Shown: positions 15,807 through 26,413, counted from the first letter of the stretch. The stretch: DNA of 38,933 nucleotides from Butyrivibrio sp. (GCA_024680925.1 JAILBM010000443.1:1-38933); one strand, 5' to 3'. A program made the numbers and translations. Notes: a model not told the origin generated them from the letters alone.

Positions 15807-18800
15807 TTGGATAAGTATGAATATAAAGTAAGAGCTGACGAAATTAAGTCTCTCATTAAGGAAAGAAGATTTGCTGAGGCAGTTGAGATTGCAGATATTA
15901 TTGACTGGAAAAGAGTTAAAAGTATTGCAATGCTCTGCACTATAAGTGATCTGTATAAATATAACAGAAGATTTGAAGAAAGTAAGGATATACTCCTTTT
16001 AGCCTATGATAGATACCCTTTAGGCAGAAATATAGTATATTCTCTGTGCGAATTATCCATAAAAATGGGTGAATTTGTTCAGGCAATTGAATACTACAAA
16101 GAATTTGTAAGAATTGCACCAAGAGATACAGCAAGATATATATTGCAGTATAAGCTGTATGAGGCTCAGGATGTAAGTCTTGAGGAGAGGATAGCGGTAC
16201 TCGAAGAGCTCAAAAAGCACGATTATAAAGAGAAATGGGCATATGAACTTGCATATCTTTATCACAGAGTGGGACTTACTACTGAGTGCGTAGAAGAATG
16301 CGATGAAATGTTTCTTTGGTTCGGAGAGGGAAGATACGTTATGAAGGCTCTTGAGCTTAAGGCACTTCATGAACCACTTTCCCCTGAGCAGCAGGATAGA
16401 TATACAAGATATAAGAGTGGGTTTACAGGCGGAGTAACTGAATCTGTGCTGGATGAAAAAGAAGAATCGGAAGGTGAGAATCTTGTTAAGCAGCCAACTA
16501 AAGAGCTGCCACCTGTTGAACAGACTTATGACCAGCAATATGTACAGAATCAGTACACTAATCCGGAAGTACAGTATAATCAGGCATATGCACAGCAACA
16601 GTACGATCCACAAAATCAGTACTCACAGACTGATAATTCTTATCAATATGATAATCAGCAGCAGTACCAAAATGCATATGAGTATATACAGAACCAGGGG
16701 TATAATCAGGTTACGGATGACACAAGAGTTTTTTCACCTGTTTCTGATGAAACAAAGGTTTATTCAGCAGTTTCAGATGAGACAAAAGTATTTGAACAGC
16801 CGGTGGTGGAAAATGATATAGAGATTAAACCTGTAGATGTAGGAAACTTTAATACTATTAACTTACAGGAAGCTCTTGCAGAAAGCCTTAGAGAAGTCAT
16901 TGGAGATGATCAGGAAACTAAGGCCTTTTCCGGTGCGGAAAATTATCAAAATGCTTCAGAAGCTCCTGATATGCAGGAAGTATTTTTTAACACTCAGGAA
17001 CAGGAACCTGAAAAGATTGCAGCTACAATGACATCAGAATTTGAAGCTCAGCTTCAAAAAGAAGATCCATTTGTAAGAGCAGCTCAAAGACACCAGGAAT
17101 CCGGACCTAAAAACAGTAACGGAGAAGCTTTACAGCATAATGGCTTTGCAGTACCCTTTACGGATGAACCTCTTCAGGATGAAGTTCCGGGTGCTGTAAT
17201 AAAACCAAATGTCAGATATAAATCAGATAATCACTTTGAGAATATTTTATCCCAGGATTATGACGGACAGATAAGTATGGTTGTTCAGGAAGAAAAACAG
17301 GTTGAACAGCAGATTACAGGTCAGATAAGTATCTCTGATTTTATGGAAAACTGGGAGCAATACAAGAAACAGCAACAACAGCAACAGCTTGACAGAATTA
17401 AAAAGCGTGTTTCAGATGAAACCGGTGATATGTTTGCTGATTTCGATGAAAAAACCAAGGCAGGTCTTCAGGAGAGAATTGAAAAGGCTATAGCTGATGC
17501 GCTTCAAAAAGAAAAGGAAGAGAATGTTCATTCCAAGAAGGCCAAAGAGCGTCAGGAACAGCTTTTAAATGAGGTTGTTTCACAGGTGGTAGATTCTGAA
17601 GAAGATGAGCCTGTAGAAATTACTCCGGGATCTACAGTAAAACCGGATAATATAATAACTCCTGAATATTCAAGTGAAGGCCTTGAAGATTTGGCCAGAA
17701 AAACTTTAAAAACAATTGATGACAGGAAAAATAAATCTAAAGAAGGCACTGTAGAGACAGAAACTACCGAAGAAATATCAGAGGAGCCTTCAGAAGAAGC
17801 ACTTCAGGATTTGGAATCTGAAGATGAGGCTGTTTTACAGGAAGCTGTTGAAAATGATAAAGAGATAACTGAGACTGAGGAAGAAACTGCAGAAGAGACA
17901 GAGATAGAAGCAGAAGATTCCCAGGCAGTATCAGAAACTGAAAGCGAAATTTCAGATAAGGATGATGCCGAAGTTATAAAGGAAAAGAAAGCTGATAAAG
18001 AGAAAAAGAAGCAGCCTGTAGAAAAGCTTTATAAGGATAGTGATGAAGAAAAAACTGAGAAATCAGTTGACAAGGAATCAAGAGAAATAGAAGAACGTGT
18101 AAGAACTATGACTCCTGAGGAAAAGGAACTTTTTGGACCATATATACATCACAAAAAATCCAGAAGACAAATTATAAATGCCATAGATTCACTTAGCATG
18201 GCATCTTATACCAATAATGCAATAGTTACAGGAGAAGAAGGCGCAGGTACAGTTTCACTTGCAAAGGGACTTATTAAGTCTGTGCAGGTTTCTGATTCTA
18301 ATTTCTCAGGTAAGGTAGCAAAGATAACAGCTAACTCTCTTAACAAAAAGAGTGTAAATACAATTTTAGAAAAGCTTTCAAATGGTGCTTTGATTATTCA
18401 GAGGGCAACAGATATGAAGGCTGATACAGTAGCTAATCTGCAAAAGGCATTGCAGAACGAGAATAGAGGAATGATAGTAATCCTTGAAGATACCAAGGAA
18501 GAAATTGATAAATTCCTTGAAAAGAATCCGGGACTTAAGGAAAGCTTTAATGTCAGAGTTGATATTGAAGCCTTGGATGATGAGTCTCTTGTGGCATATG
18601 CAAAGCAATATGCCCTGGAAAAAGAGTATGCAATAGATAATTTGGGAATACTGGCATTGCATACCTGTATAGAAGAGCGTCAGACACTTGATCATGATGT
18701 TACACTTGCAGAAGTAAAGGATATTGTAGACGATGCAATATACTATGCGGATAAGAAAAGTGTTTCACATTTTGTCGATACGCTGGTAGGAAAAAGATTT

Positions 18801-18848
18801 GATGATGAAGATATGATTATTCTAAGAGAAAAAGATTTCATGCATTGA
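15807..18848 (+). CDS. TPR-like, low-complexity protein with degenerate AAA+ domain
   Basis: This 1013-residue protein has three parts. Residues 1-200 are paired amphipathic helices like TPR/SEL1 repeats. Residues about 200-770 are low complexity: a Tyr/Gln/Asn-rich segment (about 235-300), four short D/E-T-[RK]-[VA]-[FY] motifs (about 304-372) and long acidic coiled stretches. Residues about 775-1013 look like a CbxX/CfxQ-type AAA+ module, but the P-loop reads GEEGAGTVS with no Lys, and the Walker B region is [10 protein letters not shown] with no DE. It is therefore unlikely to hydrolyse ATP. The start is TTG, with AGAGGTGGGG upstream. It lies 10 bp before glgB. A scaffold or phosphorylation-target role is inferred. 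Confidence 0.65.
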   Translation: MDKYEYKVRADEIKSLIKERRFAEAVEIADIIDWKRVKSIAMLCTISDLYKYNRRFEESKDILLLAYDRYPLGRNIVYSLCELSIKMGEFVQAIEYYKEFVRIAPRDTARYILQYKLYEAQDVSLEERIAVLEELKKHDYKEKWAYELAYLYHRVGLTTECVEECDEMFLWFGEGRYVMKALELKALHEPLSPEQQDRYTRYKSGFTGGVTESVLDEKEESEGENLVKQPTKELPPVEQTYDQQYVQNQYTNPEVQYNQAYAQQQYDPQNQYSQTDNSYQYDNQQQYQNAYEYIQNQGYNQVTDDTRVFSPVSDETKVYSAVSDETKVFEQPVVENDIEIKPVDVGNFNTINLQEALAESLREVIGDDQETKAFSGAENYQNASEAPDMQEVFFNTQEQEPEKIAATMTSEFEAQLQKEDPFVRAAQRHQESGPKNSNGEALQHNGFAVPFTDEPLQDEVPGAVIKPNVRYKSDNHFENILSQDYDGQISMVVQEEKQVEQQITGQISISDFMENWEQYKKQQQQQQLDRIKKRVSDETGDMFADFDEKTKAGLQERIEKAIADALQKEKEENVHSKKAKERQEQLLNEVVSQVVDSEEDEPVEITPGSTVKPDNIITPEYSSEGLEDLARKTLKTIDDRKNKSKEGTVETETTEEISEEPSEEALQDLESEDEAVLQEAVENDKEITETEEETAEETEIEAEDSQAVSETESEISDKDDAEVIKEKKADKEKKKQPVEKLYKDSDEEKTEKSVDKESREIEERVRTMTPEEKELFGPYIHHKKSRRQIINAIDSLSMASYTNNAIVTGEEGAGTVSLAKGLIKSVQVSDSNFSGKVAKITANSLNKKSVNTILEKLSNGALIIQRATDMKADTVANLQKALQNENRGMIVILEDTKEEIDKFLEKNPGLKESFNVRVDIEALDDESLVAYAKQYALEKEYAIDNLGILALHTCIEERQTLDHDVTLAEVKDIVDDAIYYADKKSVSHFVDTLVGKRFDDEDMIILREKDFMH

Positions 18849-18858
18849 GGGGGCAAAT

Positions 18859-20850
18859 ATGAGTAATTCTGTATTCATTTCTGAAACTGATGAGTATCTG
18901 TTCGGACAAGGTACTCACTACGATATTTATAATAAGCTTGGAGCACATCCATCGGAAGAAAAGGGCAAAAAGGGAATGTTTTTTGCTGTATGGGCTCCAC
19001 ATGCTAAGAGTGTACATGTTATAGGAAGCTTTAATAATTGGGATGAAGAAATGTATCCAATGAAGCGAAGCAAAGCTTGTGGCATATATACAATATTTAT
19101 CCCGGGAGTAGGTACAGGAGAACTTTATAAATATTTGATTGAAACTCCTGAAGGCAAGAAGCTTTATAAAGCTGATCCATTCGCAAATTATGCAGAGATG
19201 AGACCGGGTAATGCGTCAAGAACAACAGATCTTAGCGGATTTAAATGGTCTGATGAAAAGTGGTATGAATCTGTTAAGGATAAGGATCCTAACAAGCAGC
19301 CACTTGCAATATATGAATGTCATATCGGATCCTGGATGAAACATCCTGATGGAACAGAGGATGGTTTTTATACCTATAGACAATTTGCAGACAGGATCGT
19401 GGATTACCTTAAGGAAATGAAATACACTCATATAGAGCTTATTGGAATTGCAGAGCATCCATATGATGGATCCTGGGGATATCAGGTAACCGGATATTAT
19501 GCACCAACAGCAAGATACGGCGAACCAAAAGATTTTATGTATCTTGTAAATAAGCTTCATAAGGCAGGTGTTGGAGTCATTCTTGACTGGGTACCGGCCC
19601 ATTTTGCAACAGATGAATTTGCATTGGGAAGATTTGATGGTGAATGTTTATTTGAGCATCCGGATCCAAGAAAAGGAGAGCATCCGGATTGGGGTACCAA
19701 GATATTTAATCTGGAGAGCCCTGAAGTTAAGAACTTTCTTATAGCAAATGCACTTTTCTGGATAAAAGAGTTTCATATTGATGGACTTAGGGTAGATGCA
19801 GTAGCATCCATGCTTTATCTGGATTATGGTAAGAAGGACGGACAGTGGGTTCCAAATAAATATGGTGAAAATAAGAATCTTGAAGCAATAGAATTCTTTA
19901 AACACCTTAACAGTGTTGTAAGAGGAACCTATCCTAATGTACTTACAATAGCAGAGGAATCAACTGCATGGCCTAAGGTGACAGCAAAACCGGAGGATGA
20001 CGGACTTGGGTTTACATTTAAATGGAATATGGGCTGGATGCATGATTTCTGTGAATATATGAAGCTTGATCCATATTTCCGCAAAGGTGCACATTACATG
20101 ATGACCTTTGCAATGAGCTATAATGAATCGGAAAATTATATTCTTCCACTATCTCATGATGAAGTAGTTCATTTAAAATGCTCTATGGTTGAGAAAATGC
20201 CAGGCTATAAGGTAGATAAGTATGCTAATCTCAGAGTCGGCTACACATATATGTTTGGTCATTCCGGCAAAAAACTTCTCTTTATGGGACAGGACTTTGG
20301 TCAGGAAAGAGAATGGAGTGAAAAAAGAGAGCTTGACTGGTTCCTTCTTGGTGAAGCACTTAACAGAGGAATGAAGGATTATGTCAGAGATCTTCTTGAA
20401 ATTTATCGTAAATATCCTGCTTTATGGAGTGTAGATAATGACTGGGGCGGATTTGAATGGATAAATGCTGATGATACAGACAGAAGCATATACACCTTCT
20501 ATAGAAGAGCAGAAAGCGGAGTAGATGATATTCTCTTTGTCCTTAACTTTACACCAATAGAGAGACAGGGATACAGAGTTGGAGTACCGTTTGCGGGAAA
20601 TTATACACATATTCTTGATAGTGCGGATTCAAAGTATGCAGGAGTAGGTTCACATATCCCTGAAAAATTGACAGCAGTAAAAGAAGAATGTGACAAAAAA
20701 CCATATTATCTTGAGTTTGATCTTCCTGCTTATGGTGCAGAAATATTTAGATTTACAAATCCTGAAGCAAAGACTTCGAAAGCAAAAAATACAAAGACTT
20801 TGGAAAATAAAACAGAATCAAAGAAATTAACAAAAACGAAAAAAGGTTAA
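18859..20850 (+). CDS. glgB: Glycogen branching enzyme GlgB
   Basis: GlgB cuts alpha-1,4-glucan chains and rejoins them as alpha-1,6 branches in glycogen. An N-terminal CBM48-type domain (VWAPHAKSVHVIGSFNNWD) is followed by the GH13 barrel. The catalytic nucleophile Asp is in GLRVDAVASM (about 312), the acid Glu in TIAEESTAWP (about 366) and the third carboxylate in LSHDEVV (about 432). At 663 residues it is full length, with an extra Lys/Thr-rich tail of about 20 residues. No other glycogen genes lie nearby. Confidence 0.95.
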   Translation: MSNSVFISETDEYLFGQGTHYDIYNKLGAHPSEEKGKKGMFFAVWAPHAKSVHVIGSFNNWDEEMYPMKRSKACGIYTIFIPGVGTGELYKYLIETPEGKKLYKADPFANYAEMRPGNASRTTDLSGFKWSDEKWYESVKDKDPNKQPLAIYECHIGSWMKHPDGTEDGFYTYRQFADRIVDYLKEMKYTHIELIGIAEHPYDGSWGYQVTGYYAPTARYGEPKDFMYLVNKLHKAGVGVILDWVPAHFATDEFALGRFDGECLFEHPDPRKGEHPDWGTKIFNLESPEVKNFLIANALFWIKEFHIDGLRVDAVASMLYLDYGKKDGQWVPNKYGENKNLEAIEFFKHLNSVVRGTYPNVLTIAEESTAWPKVTAKPEDDGLGFTFKWNMGWMHDFCEYMKLDPYFRKGAHYMMTFAMSYNESENYILPLSHDEVVHLKCSMVEKMPGYKVDKYANLRVGYTYMFGHSGKKLLFMGQDFGQEREWSEKRELDWFLLGEALNRGMKDYVRDLLEIYRKYPALWSVDNDWGGFEWINADDTDRSIYTFYRRAESGVDDILFVLNFTPIERQGYRVGVPFAGNYTHILDSADSKYAGVGSHIPEKLTAVKEECDKKPYYLEFDLPAYGAEIFRFTNPEAKTSKAKNTKTLENKTESKKLTKTKKG

Positions 20851-20874
20851 GTTAATAAATATCAATGCCGAAAT
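20848..20874 (+). promoter_or_regulatory. Candidate sigma-28 (SigD/FliA) flagellar promoter
   Basis: TAAG (20848-20851, overlapping the glgB stop), a 15-bp spacer and GCCGAAAT (20867-20874) fit the SigD form TAAA-N15-GCCGATAT with few mismatches. The predicted start is near 20881, about 52 nt before the DUF6240-like gene. Its position ahead of flagellar genes supports it. Confidence 0.6.
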
Positions 20875-20908
20875 AAGAGGTGACGAATAAAATCGTTACC
20901 TCTTTTTT
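20875..20908 (+). terminator. Terminator of glgB
   Basis: AAGAGGTGACGA (20875-20886) pairs with TCGTTACCTCTT (from 20893, one G-T pair), followed by six T. The stem begins immediately after the sigma-28 -10 box, so a transcript started there lacks most of the left arm. Confidence 0.85.
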
Positions 20909-20932
20909 CTATTAAAGCGTAAGGCGGTATTT

Positions 20933-23900
20933 ATGAATATAAATTTTCAGACAATATCCGGGCTTGATAATAATGACAGTTCCAAGGCCTACATGGAAGT
21001 AGGGCAAAGACCTGTTTACAAGCCGGAAGGCAGTGGATTGGCAAAGGGAAGTGCCTACGCAGTAAATCTAAATTCAAATATTTTTAATAATGATGTCTAT
21101 GGTGAAAAATCAGCAAAAACAGCAGAAACTATAATGGATAATGCTGCTAATAAAGATATCTCTTTGGAAGAAAACTATAAGGTTTTGATGTCTAATACCA
21201 TGTCTGCAGAAGATTATGGGAAGGCAGCAGAGGAAGGCTTTGACTTTAATGAACTGGATCCAGAAACTGCTGTAACCATACTGGATAAGATTAAAGCTGT
21301 AGTTGCTGAAGCAGGAACCTCTATTGAAGGTTATAATGATGATCTTAATATAGAACAACTAACCAAAATAACAGGCAGCAGATCCCTTGCGACAAGTATT
21401 AAGGATAATTTTAAAGAAAATGATTTGCCACTTACAAGGCAGGTTGCAGAGGATATAAAATCAGCTTTTGACAGAGTATCTGAAATAGAAAGCCTTAGCG
21501 AAAGTACAATGAGATATATGACTGCAAATCAGGTAGAGCCGACAATAGATAATTTTTATATGTCAGTTCATAGTACCAATGGTCAGACAACCATGGGCAG
21601 AGGCTACTATGCTCAGGATTCATCAGGATATTTTGCTCAGAAAGCTGATGTACTGAATTGGGATCAAATCAAAGACCAGGCTCAAAGTATAGTTGAGGAA
21701 GCCGGCTTTGATGTGGACAACATCCAAATTTTAGAGGATGCCAGGTGGATAATTGAACAGGGACTTCCACTTACAACGGATAATTTAACCAAAATGGAAG
21801 AGCTTAAAAATATATCTTTTCCGGTAGAAGAGGACAAGATAGTTAAAGCAGCCATAAATGCTATAGTCAGTGGAAAAAAAGTCGAAGAAGCTAATCTTTC
21901 CGAAGAAGAAAACCTTATTAATAAGGCGCTGCGAATAAAAAATGATGTAGATAATATCAGTGATGAAGCAATTAGGGAAATAGTTTCTTCCGGAAAAAAA
22001 ATAAATATAAATAATTTAAGCCAGGCTCAGAAAAATATAGATATAGCCTTAAAGGATTTTGAAAATAAAAATATAATAAAAGATTCTGTTATTTTGCAGC
22101 AAGCAGAAAATAATAATCAGACTGAGCTCATGGTTCAAAAACAAATGCAGGAAATCAGACTGTCAATGACAGCTGCGGCCAATATTAAATTATTAAGAAG
22201 CGGCTTTCAAATTGATACAGAACCTATTGCCGATGTGATAAATAGGCTTCAGAAGGCCATAAGAGAAGATGTTGCAGGAGAAGAAATAACTGACAGAATA
22301 ACACAGGGAGTAAGAACTCCTGTAGATAGTGAAACCTTCAATCTTGTAAATAAAAGATTGAGTTTTATGCAACAGGCCCCATTATCCATAGTAGGAGCCA
22401 TAGGAGAAGAGTTTAATGTTGTATCTTTGGACGTTGTTGTAACAAGGGCACAAAATCTCAGGCTTGCCTATGAAAGTGCAGGAGAGGCTTATGAAACTCT
22501 TATGACAAAGCCTAGAAAAGATCTGGGAGATAATATTAAAAAGGCTTTTAAAAATGTAGAGGATATATTAGAAGATATTGGACTTGAAAAGACAGACAGC
22601 AATAAGCGTGCTGTGAGGATACTGGGTTATAACAGTATGTCTCTTACCCGTGAAAATATAGAAAATGTCAGAATGTGGGATTCAAAGCTTCAAAATGTAG
22701 TGGAAAAATTAAATCCGGGTACTGTTTTAAAAATGATAAGGGACGGTAAAAACCCGCTGGATATGACAATAGATGAAGCTCTTGAATATCTTGAAAGCGA
22801 AGATGTAAAAGATTCTGCAGTTGATGAAAAATACGCAAGATTTCTTTATAAATTGGAAAATAATGACGATATAACTTCAGAGGAAAGAGAGTCATATATA
22901 GGAATATACAGGCTGTTTAATAATTTGCAAAAAACAGATGATGCAGCAATAGGAATGCTTTTAAACAGTAATATGGAAATGACTCTGGATAATCTTCTTA
23001 CAGCATCACGAACACTTAAAACTGCAGATAAAGGTATGGATTATAAGGTAGATGATAATTTTGGCGGCATAGAACATAAAGAAAGAACAACAAAAAATAT
23101 CTCAGAGCAAATAAACAGTGCATTTGAGTTTTATTCTGCGAAATCTAAAACGGTTTATGACAATATTGAACCGGAAAAACTCCATATATTAAGTCCGGAT
23201 ATGGATATAACACTTGTATCTCTGGCAGAAGCCATGGAGGAACTTCCTGAGGATAAGGAACTAAATAATAAATATTATAAAGAACAGGCAAATCAGCTTA
23301 GAAATATCCTTATGTCAAAAGATACTTCGGCTTCCATGGAGAATCTTATACAAAATGATATAAATATAAATACCAATACCCTTCAGGCTATGATGTCTCA
23401 AAGACAGGGATATAGAGGTGGAAAATCAATTTGGAATAAAGTCAGTGATTTTTCAAAAGATGCAGACAAAGAATACCTGGATATAGCAGAAGAACTTGAA
23501 GAAGAAGGCTTTGATGAAAAATACCAAAATCATTTACAAAAAATAGAACAAAACATTGAAGAGATACTCTTGAATCAAGCTGATAAATACATAGATGTCA
23601 GAGCCTTGTCCTTAATTCATAAGCAGTTAAATGTAATTAGTAATATGGCTAAAAAACATAGTTATGACATTCCTGTAGAAATTGAAGGCAAAACTGTTTC
23701 TATGCATGTAGTTCTTAATGAGGATAGTGAGCAGGGAACAAAGGTTGAAGCCGGTATAAGAACTATGGATTATGGCTATATGTCTGTATCTCTTTATGAA
23801 GAAGAAGGAAAACTTAAGGGAGCAATTTTGACAGATATGGGAGAAAACTCATATCAATCAGAATATATGGAAGAAGTTAAGGAAAGACTATTAAAGAATC

Positions 23901-24058
23901 TTTCAGGGTTATTTCCGCAATACGAAACAAGTGAAGAAAATATTGTTGTTCTTTATCGGGCGACAGATTCAAGCCGGTTGATCACCGGATCGGGAAATGG
24001 AATTTCCGATACCAGAGAGCTTTTAGGAATGGCAAGTGCTTTTATTAAAGCATTATAA
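20933..24058 (+). CDS. Large DUF6240-like flagellar-cluster repeat protein
   Basis: This 1041-residue protein, with no signal peptide or membrane segment, lies directly before flagellin. It matches my memory of DUF6240 proteins of flagellated Lachnospiraceae. Most of it is helical and contains about nine loose repeats built on a short hydrophobic stretch, then [IML]-T-x-[DE]-N-[LI] and a helix (for example near residues 170, 285, 370, 430, 570, 690 and 810). The C-terminal region (about 884-1010) alternates beta strands and resembles the FliK hook-length C-terminal domain (inference). A possible role is export-linked length control or filament assembly. It is 14 bp from flagellin and probably cotranscribed. 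Confidence 0.65.
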   Translation: MNINFQTISGLDNNDSSKAYMEVGQRPVYKPEGSGLAKGSAYAVNLNSNIFNNDVYGEKSAKTAETIMDNAANKDISLEENYKVLMSNTMSAEDYGKAAEEGFDFNELDPETAVTILDKIKAVVAEAGTSIEGYNDDLNIEQLTKITGSRSLATSIKDNFKENDLPLTRQVAEDIKSAFDRVSEIESLSESTMRYMTANQVEPTIDNFYMSVHSTNGQTTMGRGYYAQDSSGYFAQKADVLNWDQIKDQAQSIVEEAGFDVDNIQILEDARWIIEQGLPLTTDNLTKMEELKNISFPVEEDKIVKAAINAIVSGKKVEEANLSEEENLINKALRIKNDVDNISDEAIREIVSSGKKININNLSQAQKNIDIALKDFENKNIIKDSVILQQAENNNQTELMVQKQMQEIRLSMTAAANIKLLRSGFQIDTEPIADVINRLQKAIREDVAGEEITDRITQGVRTPVDSETFNLVNKRLSFMQQAPLSIVGAIGEEFNVVSLDVVVTRAQNLRLAYESAGEAYETLMTKPRKDLGDNIKKAFKNVEDILEDIGLEKTDSNKRAVRILGYNSMSLTRENIENVRMWDSKLQNVVEKLNPGTVLKMIRDGKNPLDMTIDEALEYLESEDVKDSAVDEKYARFLYKLENNDDITSEERESYIGIYRLFNNLQKTDDAAIGMLLNSNMEMTLDNLLTASRTLKTADKGMDYKVDDNFGGIEHKERTTKNISEQINSAFEFYSAKSKTVYDNIEPEKLHILSPDMDITLVSLAEAMEELPEDKELNNKYYKEQANQLRNILMSKDTSASMENLIQNDININTNTLQAMMSQRQGYRGGKSIWNKVSDFSKDADKEYLDIAEELEEEGFDEKYQNHLQKIEQNIEEILLNQADKYIDVRALSLIHKQLNVISNMAKKHSYDIPVEIEGKTVSMHVVLNEDSEQGTKVEAGIRTMDYGYMSVSLYEEEGKLKGAILTDMGENSYQSEYMEEVKERLLKNLSGLFPQYETSEENIVVLYRATDSSRLITGSGNGISDTRELLGMASAFIKAL

Positions 24059-24072
24059 AATCGGAGGTTTCT

Positions 24073-25704
24073 ATGAAGATTAATTACAACGTATCGGCAA
24101 TGGTCGCAAATAATGCATTAAAGACCAATGACAGCTTGCTGGCAGATTCAATAGAACGTTTATCCAGTGGTTTAAAAATAGCAAATGCCAAGGATAATCC
24201 TTCAGGACTTGCAATGTCCAGAAGAATGAATGCACAGATCAAAAGCCTTGATGTTGCCGGCAATAATACAAATGATGGAATATCAGTTATAGAAACTGCA
24301 GACGGAGCACTTTCGGAAATTCACGATATTCTTCAGAGGATGAATGAACTGGCAATTCAGGCAGCCAATGGAACAGTAAGTGCAAATGACAGAGAAAATA
24401 TCCAGGATGAGATAGATCAGTTAAAAGATGAGATTGAGAGAATAACGGAAGTTACGCAGTTTAACGGACAAAATATACTTGATGGAAGCTTTGATCTAAA
24501 AGGCTATGCAACAATATCAAGAAGTTATATATCAAGCTATGGTACAGATTATTTTGCAACCATACCGGAAATAAAAGTGAATTCTTATTCCGATAAAATG
24601 GAAGCTGATGTCTATACAATCGGATACTATTATGATGAAACTTCAGGTGCCTATGTAGGAAGCGGAATAAACCTTGCATATGATTCCTATGATCTGGTTA
24701 CAATGGTAGATTCAAATGGCTATGCGGTCTCAGAAGAAACTGTAAATGTATATGCTTCAGACGGAAGTATATATATGGAAGATGCTTCAGTGACAGTAAT
24801 AGATGACATAGTTACCATTAAAGATCAAAAAGGTCATGAAATAGAATTAAAGGTTGATACGTACATATCAGAAGATGATGTTATTAACCTTGACCTTACA
24901 GCTAAAGGATCAATGAAAATGCAGGTTGGAGCTAATGAAGGCCAAACATTGGATATTCGCATTCCTACGACAAATTTATCCAACCTCGGTTTGGAATATA
25001 TAGATTTTACAAGAACAATACAAGATGATATAGAATATAATCTGACAATAGTAGCTGCTGATGAAACTACTGCAACAACAATCTGGGAAGGGATTTCATA
25101 TTCTGCCGCAAGCAGTACTTCAAGTTATGAATACTATTTGGGTACGTATATTACATCATATCCTACAGCAAGTGACGTTGAAGATTATCAGGAAATAATA
25201 GACAAAATTAATGAAATACATACCATGACAGATGAGGTAGGTAATGCTTATACAGCAGTAGAAAAGGTTACAGCATTTAACAATACATATTTCATAACTA
25301 AAGATGTACAGGAAAAATTAGATGCAGTAGTAGCAGATACATCTCTTACAGACGAACAAAAAGGAATAAAAATATATAATATATTGACTGCATCAAAAGA
25401 AATAGGAGAAAAAGCACCCTATATCGGAGTTGATGAAGCAATAACTAGAATTTCCGATGCTATAAACGAAGTATCTAAAATTAGAAGCCGCCTTGGTGCT
25501 TATCAGAACAGACTTGAGCATACATCAAGGAGTATTGACGTAACAAGTGAAAATATGACAGCATCCTATTCCAGGATAATGGATGTGGATATGGCGGAAG
25601 AAATGACAGTTTATTCCACTCAGCAGGTATTGTCCCAGGCAGGAACTTCAATGCTTGCACAGGCTAATGAAAGACCTTCACAGGTTCTTACATTGTTACA
25701 ATAA
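24073..25704 (+). CDS. Flagellin
   Basis: This is the filament subunit, secreted by the flagellar type III system. The conserved N-terminal D0/D1 (about 1-150; INYNVSAMVANNAL, RLSSGLKIANAKDN, GLAMSRRMNAQI) and C-terminal D1/D0 (about 440-543; RSRLGAYQNRLEHT, MAEEMTVYST, ending VLTLLQ) flank a central variable domain of about 290 residues rich in Thr, Ser, Tyr and acidic residues. At 543 residues it is about twice the minimal Firmicutes flagellin, so the exposed domain is large. GGAGG lies 7 nt before the ATG. fliS follows. Confidence 0.97.
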   Translation: MKINYNVSAMVANNALKTNDSLLADSIERLSSGLKIANAKDNPSGLAMSRRMNAQIKSLDVAGNNTNDGISVIETADGALSEIHDILQRMNELAIQAANGTVSANDRENIQDEIDQLKDEIERITEVTQFNGQNILDGSFDLKGYATISRSYISSYGTDYFATIPEIKVNSYSDKMEADVYTIGYYYDETSGAYVGSGINLAYDSYDLVTMVDSNGYAVSEETVNVYASDGSIYMEDASVTVIDDIVTIKDQKGHEIELKVDTYISEDDVINLDLTAKGSMKMQVGANEGQTLDIRIPTTNLSNLGLEYIDFTRTIQDDIEYNLTIVAADETTATTIWEGISYSAASSTSSYEYYLGTYITSYPTASDVEDYQEIIDKINEIHTMTDEVGNAYTAVEKVTAFNNTYFITKDVQEKLDAVVADTSLTDEQKGIKIYNILTASKEIGEKAPYIGVDEAITRISDAINEVSKIRSRLGAYQNRLEHTSRSIDVTSENMTASYSRIMDVDMAEEMTVYSTQQVLSQAGTSMLAQANERPSQVLTLLQ

Positions 25705-25733
25705 ATGGGTTTTAGAAGAATTGAGGACTGCTT

Positions 25734-26207
25734 ATGACAATAGATAAGAAAAAGGATTATACATTAAGAATTTCCGGTGCTAACAGCACACAGCTTATAA
25801 CAATTTTATATGAAATGGAACTGGACTATATTAAAGATGCCCAAAATGCATTGCAGAAAGCTGATTATGTGGCTCTTGCCAAAGAAATCTCAAATGCCCA
25901 AAATGTTATTGATGAACTGATTCAGTCTCTTGATTTAAATTATGAACTGGCAAGAAATCTTATAGGTCTATATCTTTTTGAAAAAAAGGAGCTTCTCAGG
26001 GCAGCAGGACATTTAAATATTAACTGCCTTGAACAGGTTGAAGGAGTTTTTAAGAGACTGCATGAAGCCTATGTTGAACTTGAAAAACAGGACAATAGAA
26101 AGTCACTTATGGTAAATACCCAGGAAGTATATGCAGGACTGACTTATGGAAAAAACAGTCTTGTAGAAAGCATGACCTTTAATAAAAATCGAGGATATAC
26201 AGTATAA
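25734..26207 (+). CDS. fliS: FliS, flagellin export chaperone
   Basis: FliS binds the C-terminus of flagellin in the cytoplasm and keeps it unfolded for export. The typical pattern is present: LITILYEMELDYIKDA near the start, a helix with ISNAQNVIDELIQSLD, then ELARNLIGLYLFEKKELLRA. At 157 residues it is slightly longer than usual because of a polar tail. It is 29 bp after flagellin, in the same transcript, and is followed by a strong terminator. Confidence 0.9.
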   Translation: MTIDKKKDYTLRISGANSTQLITILYEMELDYIKDAQNALQKADYVALAKEISNAQNVIDELIQSLDLNYELARNLIGLYLFEKKELLRAAGHLNINCLEQVEGVFKRLHEAYVELEKQDNRKSLMVNTQEVYAGLTYGKNSLVESMTFNKNRGYTV

Positions 26208-26270
26208 ACAGTTTTAATAAATCAAATAAAATATACATAGATTAACGAAAATTAGTATTAATAAGTAGAA

Positions 26271-26319
26271 AACAGAGCTGAACAAATGTTTTTTGTAACA
26301 TCTGAAAGCTCTGTTTTTT
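26271..26319 (+). terminator. Terminator of the flagellin operon
   Basis: AACAGAGCT (26271-26279) pairs with AGCTCTGTT (26307-26315), with an inner ATGTT/AACAT stem, and a T run follows. It lies about 65 bp after the fliS stop. Confidence 0.9.
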
Positions 26320-26413
26320 CAATGCTTATAAAAATTTCATAAGATAATTTTCAAGAGTGCAAATCATATATTAGTGCATTTTTTACAAAAATATATAAAT
26401 TATGATTTTTCTC

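Noticed and set aside
16453-16821. Alternative frame with 122 codons in the Tyr/Gln-rich region
   Set aside because: It is a shadow of low-complexity coding sequence with no start signal of its own.
23974-23988. Inverted repeat CCGGT/ACCGG near the end of the DUF6240-like gene
   Set aside because: Only 5 bp long and inside coding sequence; compatible with chance.
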